Assembly (NCBI GenBank): GCA_964006375.1
Contig: OZ023270.1
Location: 58,782,288-58,846,287, forward strand
Direction of reading: 5' to 3'
Length of the DNA stretch: 64,000 bases
Origin: Tillus elongatus
Lineage: Eukaryota; Arthropoda; Insecta; Coleoptera; Cleridae
Of the stretch, positions 37,101-49,770 are shown piece after piece. The notes beneath the pieces are model-generated. The model ran no database searches, was not told the origin of the DNA, and saw nothing but the letters and a program-made list of their open reading frames with translations. Each line of letters begins with the position of its first letter. Position 1 is the stretch's first letter. A program made the position numbers and the translations under genes.

Positions 37101-38066
37101 TCACTTTTGTAAAGTTGATGAGTTAAAATAAAAAGTTTTGTTTCCCCCCAAGATATCTTTTAATATAATCTTGCATGCTCCCCATTTGTGACGTATTTTG
37201 TATGTTATGTGTCTTAAAATTTTTGAAACCTTAATATGAAGTAGACAATTAGAAAAACCAAAGACTAGATCGTTGTAGCTTACGTACGTTAATTTTCAAA
37301 TATTAATAAGGCAAATTATTATAAGATTTACACCTTGTAATGTGACAGCTGTTTCGCTACAATGTAGGCTTTGCGGCTATAGAAATAAATATTTTCCACC
37401 TTGTATCTAATAAAGCTACATTGAAGCAAAACAATTGCCATGTAATAATATTAAAGTGGAAATGTTATATTTATCAGTTTTATTAATATTTAAAGATAAT
37501 TTTACAGTAACAGGGCGGCATCGTGGAGAATATGCATAATCTTCTAAAACAGTGAACATAATTTTAGTCAATAGTCACCCAAAAGTTAAAAAAAATTGTA
37601 CATTGTTAAAAGTTGATACACGTTTAGGCAATGCCTCACTTGCACATATTGCATGTCTACAGTGTTACATACAAACCGAAGAGCTTGATTTCATAGTGGA
37701 CCTCGAACTACGAAATTGGGAAGACTTGATTAGACTATGGCTGTGTTTACCAGACGCCAACAGTTCAATAGTTGTGACAACGTATGCGTTCAGCATTACT
37801 GCTGAGTCTCTACTGGGATTTAGTTGTTGTCAATTTTTCAAAGCGGAATGGCAGACAAATGTTACAAAATAGTGTTTGAAGTCAATGCTGTTCATCAGTC
37901 TCCAACCGCTGAAATGTATCGGTAGTCAGCAGATAAGCGCTTATACTCCGCAGTTGGCGCCTGGTGAACTCGAACTACACTTCGGTAGTTTGCTGTACCC
38001 TTCCTAATCATCATGCATCTTTCAATTCTGCTTATTTCTTAATTAAGCACTAGTTAAGTTTTTTTA
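34158..38066. other. No recognised gene
   Basis: The longest stretch without a recognisable feature. TTGGCGCCTGGTGAAC at 37954-37969 is shared with 1619-1634. Open frames at 35757-35978 (-) and 37552-37872 (+, no ATG at its start) show no family motifs. Confidence 0.4.
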
Positions 38067-38399
38067 ACGCCGGTCTATTTCCGCCACTATGGGCAATCAC
38101 CGACGCCAGGGAACAGTTTCACCTCACTATCTTGGACATTTTGTGGAACCCCCGCCTTTCTGTAAGAAGTGTAGGGATGTTTAATGTGCTTAACATCGCA
38201 TGGACACGGGACCGACGGCTTTACGCCCCCTCCGACGGGCGGAATGTGCAGACATTCAACTTGCTGAAATACAATACCACAACCTCGGTTGATGTTAATT
38301 GTACGGTGTGTACTGAAAAAGTGAAAGGGAGACCCTGGGAATCGAACCCCGTACCACTCACTTCAGAGGTACATCCTTACCACTGAACCACCGAGGCTC
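38067..38399 (-). mobile_element. tRNA-headed SINE, family 2, copy 1
   Basis: Minus strand from 38399: GAGCCTCGGTGGTTCAGTGG (A box), then GGTTCGATTCC (B box), then a conserved body with TTTCAGTACACACCG, CATCAACCGAGGTTGTGG, GTCCATGCGATG, a tail region with CAGGATAGTGAGG... and CGTCGGTGATTGCCCATAG, ending CGGAAATAGACCGGCG. Flanks TAGTTAAGTTTT (left) and TAGCTAAGCTTA (right) are an imperfect target duplication. Two more copies lie at 46660 and 57747. The plus-strand open frame across it is a by-product. Confidence 0.9.
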
Positions 38400-38910
38400 T
38401 TAGCTAAGCTTAAAAAGTACAACTTCTTACCCAATTTAAAGTCTACCCATGAATCTAGTGGTCACTGAACCGCGAAACTGGGAACACTTCATTAGGCACT
38501 GAGGTATCCTTCGGTATGAGAGACCGCGCTCATTGGTGAAGTTTATAAGAGTTACAGGTATGAGGTGTGGAATGTAGGTCAGACCATTGTCTTATGGTGT
38601 CTTGGATAAAACTGGGGCAAGATACACCCTTGCCCCAGTTTTATCCGATTGTGAGGAAGTAAGAATCAAAGTGGAGATACTGTTGAGAAAAGGCATTACT
38701 GAGTCTCATGTATCATAGTAAGAATACATCAAATGCTGCAACGTGGAAAGCAGGGAAGGTCCTGAAAGATCTGATATTTTGTTGTTGAAAACAATCATGT
38801 GGTGAAGCGAAAATTGGAATGCATGGTGGAATGTAAAAGCGAAAGGAAAGCATATAAAATAATGGTAAATTCCAAAGATGTGAGATAGAAAGAGAAGCGT
38901 CTGTTTGTGT

Positions 38911-38914
<4 letters not shown>
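38400..38914. other. No recognised gene; small palindrome
   Basis: AACTGGGGCAAGATACACCC is followed directly by its near inversion TTGCCCCAGTTTTATCC at 38608-38647, a potential hairpin flanked by TGGATAAAACTGG / CCAGTTTTATCC. Nothing else is recognised. Confidence 0.5.

Positions 38915-38968
<54 letters not shown>
38915..38968. repeat. (AT)n microsatellite
   Basis: AT run of about 54 bases directly at the 5' edge of the following LINE relic. Confidence 0.99.
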
Positions 38969-38972
<4 letters not shown>

Positions 38973-40250
38973 ATTTGCCTTTGTGGCTATGTGAGGTATT
39001 TAACGTATGCGCAAACGTAGGTAAAGTACCGATGGCGTGGAAGGACGCTATCATGGTGACCTTGTATAAAGGTAAAGGCATAAAGAGTGAGTGTAAAAAT
39101 TACCGAGCGATAAGTTTATTAAGTGCTGTGGTATGCTGTTTGGGAGATTATTGATAGAACGGGTGGCAAGTTGACCGCGCGAAAGATTTGGGGTGGCCAG
39201 TGTGGGTTAATGACAGGAAGAGGTTACTGACCAAATATTATTCCTTCAGCAGGTGATTGAGAAATGCTCGTGTATTTCAAAGAAAGTGTGTAGCACGATT
39301 GTGGACTTGGAGAAAGTGTATGATACAGTAGATATGCAGAAGCTGTGGAGTGTTTTGAAAGAATATTGGCTAATTTGAGCTGTTAAATGTCTATATGATG
39401 GCAGTAGAGCATGTATGAGAACTAATTGAAAGCTCAGTGGCTATTTTAAAATTAAACAGGTTGTCAAACAAGGAAGTATGGTTATGTAACATATTCATAG
39501 ACAAATTTATAAGAGTACTCTTCGAGACGAAGGCATAAAAATAAATGTTTCTAAGATAAAAGTGTTACTGGGTGTCGATGATGCAGTACTATCTTTAGTG
39601 AATCTGAAGGATAATTGCAGCAGGTAGAAATACTGATAACAATAACAAATAAAAGGAATCTACGTGTAAAGGAAGAGCAGACTAAAGTTAAGGTGTGTGG
39701 TAAAAAGGGTGGAACAAGTAATTGCAGTCTGTTGATAAACGGTAGTCTGGTAGGGGAGTAAAGGAATTTAGATATTTAGGAAGACTTTTCAAATGAAAGA
39801 AGAATAGACGATGACTTGAAGTGGGGTTGGTGCAGGTAGAAAGGTGCTGGGAGCTATGATCACTGAATCTATATCTAAAGAGGCCAAAGTCGCTGTATAT
39901 AACAGCATACTTGTTCCAATTGTACTATATGGGTGTGAAAAGTAGATAGGTCAGGCAAAGCACGTAAGAAAATTTAATACTGTTGGAATGGACTACCTTA
40001 TCTTACCTAGATATAAATAGCTTATAAACGAAAGTAATGTGGGAGTCTATTGAAAGTTAATACGAGAGCAGTGGGCTTAAATCGACTGGGCACATAAAAA
40101 GAATGGATAATGATAGACTAGTAGAGAGCACGTGGGTGGTTAGACATGTCGTGGAAGACCCAGAAAAGCTGGGTCGGATGTTGTGAGTCTTATTTAGAAA
40201 AACAAATGTGAGAGTTTGCGTACTGGAAGAATTAGGACGGGTAGTAGCAG
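38969..40250 (+). pseudogene. Decayed non-LTR retrotransposon reverse transcriptase
   Basis: Plus strand: ENLPLWLCEVFNVCANVGKV, PMAWKDAIMVTLYKGKGIKS and CKNYRAISLLSAVV are the N-terminal RT motifs of a LINE group common in arthropods. Later come a decayed motif region (VDLEKVYDTVDMQKLWSVLK near 39302-39361), GVDDAVLSL at 39575 in place of YADD, IKINVSKIKVLL just before it, a thumb region (EVKEFRYLGRLF-like near 39760; YNSILVPIVLYGCEK near 39898-39942) and the C-terminal RMDNDRLVE block near 40100. Many stops and shifts occur. It is a different LINE family from those at 2.1-6.6 kb and 59-61 kb. Confidence 0.82.
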
Positions 40251-40356
40251 TAGTAGTAGTTATCTTTCGGTAATCTGCCGTAGACTTCCTAACCGTTACG
40301 CATTAAATTTATTATATGCGTGGCTGCATGCTCACTGTTTTTGATATTCTATATAC

Positions 40357-41800
<1,444 letters not shown>

Positions 41801-42530
41801 TTCACTTATTGCTTCTTCAACCGCTAGTTATATTTTCATAAGGTCTTACGTACACAGATTTTCAGAAAACCCTATATAAAAAGTCAAGTGGCGTCATGTC
41901 TGTTGACCTAGCAGGCCACCTGAATGATTTCCTAACCAATATTCACTGTATTCGGCATTTAAAAGCTTTGTGACGATCCTAGAATTTTGAGCAGGAGTGC
42001 GGTCATGCTGGAGAAAAACATGCCAAGTTGCGAGTGGAATATCCGATATCTTGTCTGCTACATTAGTGGATAAAATATTCGAATATCTCTGGAAATTTAA
42101 ATTTTCGTGTCACAAAATGGGCTTAAAGTATAACTATCAATAACACCCAGCCAAACGTTGAATCCCCATTTGACTTGATGTCTAGTTCGGTGAGTTAGAT
42201 GTGGATTTTCATCTGATCACAGAAACAGTATCCTTGAGATTGAATAGTTCGCAATTGGTAAATCGACTCTCATTAAGCGATTAATATTTTTTTAGTTAAG
42301 TTTCGTATGTTGTCATCTTTTCTGGCCGACCACTGGAAAACATGCTATCATTCTTGCTTCATCGCCATTTTGGATACCTTAGTAGGGTCGTTCGCGATAA
42401 GGATTGTATTTGAAACTGTTAAAATTACTCCTGCTGTGTTTTTTTAATTTCACGTAGTGATGTAGTCTTCTGAACGACGGCTTGAAGAGTCCTAGATTTT
42501 TTCATTTTAATCCGTTTGTCGTTTCGTTCT
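41801..42530 (-). pseudogene. Tc1/mariner-like transposase catalytic-domain relic
   Basis: Minus strand: SDENPHLTHRTRHQVKWGFN and VWLGVID at 42215-42135, then VFLQHDRTPAQNSRIVTKLL near 42030-41970 (second catalytic Asp, family LQQDGAPPH..RxVxxLL), then RWPARSTDMTPLDFL near 41925-41880 (third Asp) and VYVRPYENI. Order and spacing fit the DUF4817-type family seen elsewhere in the window. Frameshifts divide the blocks. Confidence 0.82.
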
Positions 42531-42608
42531 AGGCATAACGAAACTTCCATAATTTATTAATAGTTTGGTAATCGCCAATAAACATGTTTATTTGGTTAGC
42601 GTCTTTCT

Positions 42609-42610
<2 letters not shown>

Positions 42611-42671
<61 letters not shown>
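42611..42671. repeat. (AT)n microsatellite
   Basis: AT run of about 60 bases, just beyond the N-terminal side of the transposase relic at 41801-42530. Confidence 0.99.
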
Positions 42672-42675
<4 letters not shown>

Positions 42676-43375
42676 ACATTTCAGCAGCCATTGCGTTATT
42701 TCTTTCGGAATGAATAAACCCTCCAACATTTGACATGTCCCATCGTTTGAAAAACGACATCTTAGGCTTAGTAGTTCACAAACTCACAGTCTACACATGA
42801 ACATTGATTTTATCTTTTTTAATGGTTTACGGAATTAAACATGTTATACATTTTGAAAAGGTCTTCTGATGGCACCAGCTGGCGCAAGACGTAGTGTTAG
42901 CCATACGTAACAAGTTTTAGGATGGGCATCTTGCCAATAACAAGATGTAGAAAAACGTGGTTGATAAATAATATCATATTTTTCCAAATATCTAGTGATC
43001 TATAATTTTTTTTTTAAATCTGAGAGTAGTTATGAAGTGTCCACAAAACTGAGCAGCTATTCTCTAATTTAACCAAATTCGTATCTCTTATTATGCAACT
43101 TACCCTGGAGACACTGTATATTTCATGATTATTGATTATGGCCGTGAGATCAAAACATATTGTCTAAGTTCATTGGTTATTGTTGCCCTTCCTTGGTGAA
43201 ACCTTTCCATCTTAAATACAAATGAAGGGACTTTCTCTGTGGCGTCACAAACGCTTGTTTTCTACTCTGCAATGCCTCTGATGATGCCGTAACCGGTTTC
43301 AGACAAGAAAATAAGCATTTGCGAAGTCAGGGAAAAAAGCTCTACACCTGTATTTATTGTGTCTAAGCATATATT
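42672..43375. other. No recognised gene
   Basis: CTGATGATGCCGTAACCGG at 43278 followed by TTTCAGACAAGAAAATA recalls the 3' region of Penelope-like elements and a similar string near 21250, but no complete core is present. Confidence 0.35.
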
Positions 43376-43652
43376 TTTGGGTGATGAATAAAAGGCCTTT
43401 TCTTTCCAAACAAATACTTTATTCCTTGTCCCGACGCGTTTCGACCTTACCTAACAGGTCATTCTCAGGGGAATCTATAATTTACAAGAGGCTTGTCAGA
43501 AAAACTGAGTTTTCCGGTAAGCTATTTCTGCGAGGGTACAACGCAGGAATATAAGATAAAATGAGGTAACAACAGCTAACCCGTCGAAACGCGTCGGGAC
43601 AAGGAATAAAGTATTTGTTTGGAAAGAAAAGGCCTTTTATTCATCACCCAAA
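43376..43652. mobile_element. Fold-back element with 70-bp inverted arms and a hammerhead-like motif
   Basis: The arm 43376-43445 (TTTGGGTGATGAATAAAAGG ... GACGCGTTTCGAC) is exactly inverted at 43583-43652, with a spacer of 137 bp. Read on the minus strand across the left arm and its inner flank: ATTCCC, CTGAGAA, a GACC/GGTC stem, GAAA, CGCGTC, GGGACAAGG. TCCC can pair with GGGA (stem I), and the order equals a hammerhead ribozyme with a tiny stem III, as in Penelope-like elements, but the core G of CTGANGA is A. AATAAAGTATTTG follows. No protein is encoded. Confidence 0.85.
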
Positions 43653-44502
43653 GATGTCAACCCCAAACATTTTGACGTTTAGGAACATTAAGCATATATT
43701 GTTGTCAAATACAATTGCTTGTTTTCTTCGTTATTCATCGTCAGACAGGAGAATATTATCCTGTAGATATTATTGTGTCTAGTAAAGTAGTTTAGTAGAA
43801 ATGATTCTGTGAGGTTTGATCAATTTATTTTTTTGCTTAAATACTTAAATAAGATACTTTATAAAGAGCCAAGCGAACATTTACTTCCCTTCCTCTTTCT
43901 GTGGGCATTTCTCACTTCTAACATACTTTTCTTCGTCTCTCTATCGATGTACTTAGTATGTAATTTTTGTTTGTATACATTTCTAGAGATTCGATCCTCC
44001 CCATGGCCTGCTTATTCAAGTCCAGCTTTCCGCCACATACACCACAACATTTCATACATTATAACTTGTTGAATTTCCACCAAGCTCATGTAAAATGTTT
44101 ATTAGTAAGGATAAATTATGTACTATATAAAATTTACCTTAATATAAAAGGTGCTGTTATGATCTATTGAAAGCTATGTTTAAAACTGATCAGGAAGACG
44201 TTTCAATAGAACGCATGAAAATGACGACCAATCAAGTTTCTCAAGTTTACACACATCTAAGGTGAAGTAGGCAAAATAACACATTTTCTGATGACAGTTT
44301 TATGCCAATATAAAAAAAGATCATTATCTGGCATAGACAATGCTCTTCGCTGGGTTCGTCAGGCAAAGTAACAACGATCGACGAAAAGTCTCGTTAAGAT
44401 TTAAATAAAAACAAAAATACCCAAATCAGCTTCACTTTTCATATAATTTTAGCTAATTTTTCGTAAAACGAAAAATTCACAAACCAGGAGATCTTTATAG
44501 AT

Positions 44503-44505
<3 letters not shown>
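43653..44505. other. No recognised gene
   Basis: The open frames at 43809-44170 (+) are hydrophobic but show no family motif. Confidence 0.4.

Positions 44506-44564
<59 letters not shown>
44506..44564. repeat. (AT)n microsatellite
   Basis: AT run of about 59 bases. Directly to its right CGTATCGATAACTCAAAA is the inverted form of the TTTTGAGTTATCG block of the dispersed repeat family, so this tract sits at the same family position as the one at 13039. Confidence 0.95.
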
Positions 44565-44566
<2 letters not shown>

Positions 44567-45089
44567 TATCGATAACTCAAAAATAAAATTTGGTACAGAT
44601 CTCTTAAGTTAAAAGGAAAAAAAAAAGTTATAAGCATTTTAAGAAAACAAATTTGGGTGCCATAGGTGATCAGAGGAAAGCACAAGAACAAAATATTCTG
44701 TGTGATTAACAAAACCAATTGAATATGACATACAACGGTTAAGTTTTCTTGACGTAAAAAGGTCAAGTAGCACAAAAAAATATTTTGAAAATATTATAAT
44801 TCTTCTTAAAACGTCAAAGTCGCGATTTAAAACGTCAAAATTTGCAATTTTGAGACAACGAATTTGAAACAAATACGGATTATGTAGAAGATATGTAGTA
44901 ATAAGTGTTTTTTACAAAGCCTTAAGTTTCCGGTTCAACCCTCACTGTCCTTTATTTTACTAAAATATTTTCGGAAAATCCATTTCAAATAGATCCTCTT
45001 TCTGATGCTTGGGCAGTAGTTTCAGCTATATAGTTTATGGTTTAAATGTCTATATTTTAGCAAATTTTCGTCGCAAAAATTCATTCTTG
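44565..45089 (-). repeat. Dispersed repeat family, inverted fragment, then unassigned sequence
   Basis: Only the first part (about 44565-44620) can be tied to the family by the block TTTTGAGTTATCG on the minus strand. The rest shows nothing recognised. Confidence 0.5.
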
Positions 45090-45170
45090 AGAAGACAGCG
45101 ACTTATGAATTTTAAAAAGATTTCTTCAAATGAGCGCGAACTAGAACCCCTAAAACGGGGTCAGTTTCAG
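45090..45170 (-). repeat. Dispersed repeat family, inverted fragment D
   Basis: AATGAGCGCGAACTAGAACC and CCTAAAACGGGGTCAGTTT are the inverse of the block at 13784-13830 and 55650-55695. Confidence 0.8.
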
Positions 45171-45769
45171 TTTTTGTCGGTTTACACATATACAGGGTGT
45201 AAAGCTCAATATATGCGTGATTATACAAGATATGAGAAAAAAGTATATACGTTAATTATAAAGTGTCTCGAGCTGCATCTTATAAACCTATTTTGACAAT
45301 CACAGGGTAGCCCATAAGTCGTTGGTATTCATGTTTGTAAGAAAAGAAAAATTGGTATCGTTCATCGTTTTTGAGTTGTTTCAATTCTTTTGCAACTTTT
45401 CACGTTTTTGGCACATATTTCAAATACATATCACAAATTGTGATACGGCGTTTTTATCAATAGATAGCGGAGCCAATCGTTGAAAAAAATCGAGCTGCCG
45501 TATGTATACACGCACGCTCAAATAGTGGCTGAATTTTAAAAGTTTTTGCAGGAATGTTTTAGTGTTTCCGTAGAAATCATTTTTTGTAAGATTTTTGTGA
45601 TATGTTGGTAATTAATAATAAATGTTTAGTAATTTATTGTAAAAAAAGTTGTCGAATATTTGTGAAATATATAATTTAGTGCAACATTACTGAAGGCAAT
45701 TTCTGTAAAAAAAAGGTGAATTTTTGTAAAATAAATTTTTGCAAATTTTCATAATTGTTTTTAAATTTT
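45171..45769. other. No recognised gene
   Basis: TATACAGGGTGTAAAGC at 45190 and CACAGGGTAGCCCATAAGTC at 45301 look like Tc1/mariner terminal repeats, but no partner end was found. Confidence 0.35.
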
Positions 45770-46065
45770 TGGTCCTAAAGCTGTTTGTAAATAATTATAT
45801 CTTGGCACGTATGTAAATAGCTTAAAGGGGATCGTTGGCCAGGAAAATCGGACCAGTTTTTTCTGGAACTTTAAAAAGTTTATTTTCGGAAAATGTTTGT
45901 AGAACAACAACAAAACTATTTTAATGAAATAAAGTACATTGTTAGCACTATATAGGTTATACTGCCAACCAGATGTCCTTCTTTTAAAAACAAAACATTT
46001 GCCATTAAAAAACAATTTTTTCGAAAATTCGCTACCATAACGCACTGGGCTGCGTCTAGATTTTT
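45770..46065 (-). repeat. Dispersed repeat family, inverted segment A-C
   Basis: On the minus strand this contains GACGCAGCCCAGTGCGTTAT, GGTAGCGAATTTTCGAAAAA and, further on, GGTCCGATTTTCCTGGCCAA, matching the blocks near 12125, 12307 and 14380. Order of the blocks is the same as in the 12-14 kb copies. Confidence 0.75.
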
Positions 46066-46646
46066 TAACATAATTAATTATAATGTAGACATTCATCCTG
46101 AGACACTTTCTGTATCCTATCTGACTTTATTTCCTGAATTAAACAGCGTAATGTTGAGTCGGACATCGGACAACATCTTGTTGAGTTCACAGCACTTGAA
46201 GGCCAAGGAAACAAGAGGCAAGAACGGCATAATATGGAGGTCTTCACTTCTTCACATAGAGGACTTTGTAATAATAAAATGCTGCCTGTTAGAGGACGTT
46301 CAGGTAACTGACCCTTTAACGTTTCGAATTCTTCTGAATAGTTTCATTTTTTATATACTGTGTGTTTCTACAGCGAGGTCGTGGTAGCAAGGAATAATAA
46401 TAAGGCGATTCACCCATTCGTATAATAGGCCTTGGGTTGGTCGCCGACAACGGAAAGGTCTCTTCACTTGCGAACCCTGGTATCTTTCCTGTAAATGTTT
46501 TATGTATTTCTTTATCTTACCTTTTATTTACTAAACAATATTCTGCAATACTTACTCATGTTTTGGTGAAATTAATTATAATTTTTTGGGTAAATTATTA
46601 CTAAACTAATACAGACGGGTTTCTCCTGAACAAGCCCGGCTATTGT
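46066..46646. other. No recognised gene
   Basis: Unassigned sequence up to the target duplication of the following SINE. Confidence 0.4.
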
Positions 46647-46659
46647 CTTTAAATGTTTG

Positions 46660-47015
46660 GGTGTGTGTTTATGTTTCTTTACCGTTGGTCTATTTCCGCC
46701 ACTATGACCAATCACCGACGCCAGGGAGAAGTTTCACCTCACTATCCTGGACATTTTGCCGAACCTCCAACTTTCTGTAAGGAGGGTAGGGATATTTAAC
46801 GTGCTCAACGTCGCATGGACACAGGACTGGCGTATTTACGCCCCCTCCGAAGGGCGGAACGTGCATACATTCAACTTGCTCAAATACAATGCCGCAACCT
46901 CGGTTGATATTAATGTTAGAGCATATACTGAAAAATGAATGGAGAACCGTAGCATCGAATCCAGTGCCTTTTGGTTCAGAGGCACACGTTCTTACCACTG
47001 AACCACCAAGGCTCC
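46660..47015 (-). mobile_element. tRNA-headed SINE, family 2, copy 2
   Basis: Minus-strand copy of the SINE described at 38067. The head GAGCCTTGGTGGTTCAGTGG is at 47014-46995, the body words CAACCGAGGTTGCGGC and GTCCATGCGACG are kept, and the tail ends with A-rich AAAGAAACATAAACACAC. It is bounded by a perfect 13-bp target duplication CTTTAAATGTTTG at 46647-46659 and 47016-47028. The B box has decayed (GGATTCGATGC). Confidence 0.93.
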
Positions 47016-47269
47016 CTTTAAATGTTTGATATTTATAAAATCTAAAAAATGTGCATTTGAGTATCATTGTTGATTATGTATTCATTAACAATTCAGACCT
47101 TGCTTGTCGGAAGTCACTGTTAACTTCGTTCTTTTAAATGAGATTTATTGCATTTTTGTATTTTGCCTTCAATTTTAAGCCTTTTTATAATTGTAAAATA
47201 CTTGATATAGCCAATATTACATTACACAAAAAAATTAGTATATTATTATTAATTAATATGCTAGCAAAT

Positions 47270-47560
47270 TTTCATTTAATGCTGTGTTGTGTAACTCAAC
47301 TTTCTATGAACCTAAAAAATTCAATTTTGGTATGTAGTAAGGTATTTACGAGTCCAACATATAAAAAAAATTCATCAAAATAACTTCTCATTATTTTTTG
47401 AAATACAAATATTTTTTCCGGAAAAATCAATTTTTTTTTTTAGAAAAACTGATTCGATAAGACTGGCCAACGAACACATCCAAGCTATTAATAAAAGCAA
47501 GATTCTTGCCGAGTTTTATCAAAAACAGCTAATAACTTTTGAGTTATCGGTTGGATACAT
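47270..47560 (+). repeat. Dispersed repeat family, segments B-C without the AT tract
   Basis: Contains AACTCAACTTTCTATGAACC, CAATTTTGGTATGTAGTAAGG, then TGGCCAACGAACACATCCAAG, TTCTTGCCGAGTTTTATC and TTTTGAGTTATCGGTTGGAT followed by ACATACAAAAC. In this copy the site holding (AT)n elsewhere is just ACATAC. Confidence 0.8.
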
Positions 47561-48059
47561 ACAAAACTAGTAAATGTCTTAATTAAAATAATAAAAAAAC
47601 AAGCTGGAAACACATTCAAAGAAATAACAAAATCCAGGATCGGATTCGACAAAAATGAACTTTTATTGCTTCAAAAATATCACCTGTACAATTTGAAATT
47701 TTTAATGCAAATATCGCGCAAATCAGAGAGAATACTGAACTAAAATATGCAGGTCTTGTAGTTTTTATACTTTGGTGGTGTTTAGGATTTTTTTAACCAA
47801 CTCAATTTGTTTTATGTCAATTTTAAATTCACCTGTTTAGAAAACTAGTAGTTTATAATATCCATGAACCAACCAAAAGAGAAAAATTGTTTAAACGCCA
47901 ACAATTAATGTTTTTTTTTGTGAACAGCACCCAACTATTTGAAATCCGGTTCGGACTAGGAATTAAAAACCACTAGAGAGTTCAACTTTTAATTTTCAAT
48001 CAATTCAAATGCTACTTAACAAAAAAAAAAAATAGGGCCAAAAGTAACTTCTGTTGGCA
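47561..48059. other. No recognised gene
   Basis: AT-rich, nothing recognised. Confidence 0.4.
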
Positions 48060-48620
48060 CCGATACATTTTCTTGCTCCCTTGTGCAGTTGTGCGACGGC
48101 CTTTCTAATGACACTTTATGATTTCCTCACAGCAATCAGTTTTTTTTTGGACAATATCTTTGTAGCCATTTCAGAGTTGTACAGCTTTGTCTTCAAATGA
48201 CACCACTAGTAATAAATCGAGATGATTCAAATCGTGCTATCTTGACGGCCGTTTATGTGGACCACCACGTCCTACCCACCTGTTACGATAAGTATAATTA
48301 AAAAATGATACAGCCTCGCGAGAATAATGTGGTAGAGCTCCGTCGTGTTGATACAACGAAGTATTTTGTCATTTTTCAGTAAAGCCTGTAAAACATTTAC
48401 GAAAAAATTCAAACAACCTCGCCAGTCAATCTAAGTGGAAGCACAGGGGCTTACCAGGCGGTTCTCTACTGCCCCACACGAAACATTGACAGAAAACTTA
48501 TGTTGCGATTTCCTTCTTCTAACAGCATGTGGATTCGGGTTCGCCAACATATGACTATTTCTGGAAAATGGTATTTTTGGAATAATGTGCCTCATCAGTT
48601 AATAGGGTCCGGTACAAAAT
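48060..48620 (-). pseudogene. Tc1/mariner-like transposase relic
   Basis: Minus strand: NPHAVRRRKSQHKFSVNVSC with CGAVE near 48540-48480 (family ENPHAxxxxxxQxxFSVNVWCG), then LYQHDGALPHYSREAVSFFN near 48355-48300 (second Asp), YTYRNRWVGRGGPHKRPSRQ and HDLNHLDLLLV near 48240-48210 (third Asp). It is the best preserved of the N-truncated relics but has stops and a frame change near 48400. Confidence 0.85.
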
Positions 48621-49279
48621 TGTTCTGTTTTATATTTGTGTTAATATGTACTTAGAGCATAAGGTATTTATGTAAGACAAGCACCGTATCTACGTAACAT
48701 TTTTTAAAACTAAGCAAATCGATTTCCTACTTGTCACAAATCTATGCCGTATCATATATAAAATTCCAAATCTATTCTGTATCATTTACAAAAGTCTATG
48801 GCTAGCGGAGAATAATTCCGTTGCCATCCTTGCATTTGAACACAAACACACAACTTTCATGCAGTTTTTGAGAGGGAAAACATTTATGTTCTCTGCCATA
48901 TCTGTAAATATTGCCAAACGTTTTATGATTTCGATCTCGAAGATTATAGAAACGTCTTGTACTGCATCTCGCCCATCACCATTGCAGTAACCTTATACGA
49001 AAATGATATATGCAGATTCTTCACTATTATACTGGTGTGGCATGATTCAATTTGATTTTTGAACGATAACAAACACAGAACAACTGAACTAAACTAGAAA
49101 CAACAATAATTTAATATCCAACAAACCAACAAATCAAAACTATGTATAACATCAACTGTGAGTTATTATAAATTAATTGAGTTACCCTACAGTTACAACT
49201 TAATAACTCTTGGTTGCTATGAGAACAATGTCAATAAGCTTTTCTTCCATAAGTAGTTAGTTCGATGTTTGATCTATGT
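48621..49279. other. No recognised gene
   Basis: Nothing recognised. Confidence 0.4.
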
Positions 49280-49770
49280 TGATCCATGTTTTTTCCCCTC
49301 AGGGATCGTCCGCGGCCCTGCCGCCCCGATAGCACTGCAACCTTTGGTTGATTGTGCATACCCTTAGTTTTACTCCTGTTGTGTTTCTGAGCTGTCCTTT
49401 GCTAACATTTAGCAGCTCCACAGCTCTCTTTGAACTGGGTCCGTCAATTATACTTCCCATGTCTGAGCCCTGGACAGTCGGCCCAGTACACCTTTGGCTC
49501 TTGCCTAGTTTTTGTTTGGCACTGGATTGTGTCACCTTAGGCCACCACACCAGTGCCGCGTATGTTAACGATGGTCTGACCACCCTTGTGTACAGCCAGT
49601 GGGCCATACTAGGTCTTAGTCCCCACGTTTTTCCATATAGCCGCCTAGTGACGGCTAAGGTCATGACTGCCTTACGCAGTATTTTTCCAATGTGACCATT
49701 CCAGTTTAGCATAGAGTCCAATACGATCCCAATATATTTTACCTCCCAGGCCATGGGATCCATGTTGGAT
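49280..49770 (-). pseudogene. Non-LTR retrotransposon RT thumb fragment
   Basis: Minus strand: EVKYIGIVLDSMLNWNGHIG, LYGKTWGLRPSMAHWLYTRV, VRPSLTYAALVWWPKVTQSS. This is the same region as AKYLGVTLDKKLNWDIQLEN and PMITYGAIVWWPKALHGIAR of the LINE at 58980-61066, so it belongs to a related RNase H-bearing LINE group but a different family. After VWWPK the piece continues about 80 codons with RAVELLNVSKGQL and stops at 49299. Both sides are truncated. Confidence 0.85.

Noticed and set aside
38320..38399. Possible functional tRNA gene at the SINE heads (also 47000 and 57750)
   Set aside because: All three are the 5' part of the same roughly 326-bp SINE with target duplications; the anticodon arm does not fold.
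43267..43320. CTGATGATG string as a hammerhead core
   Set aside because: No GAAA box at a suitable distance; only a weak likeness to 21250.
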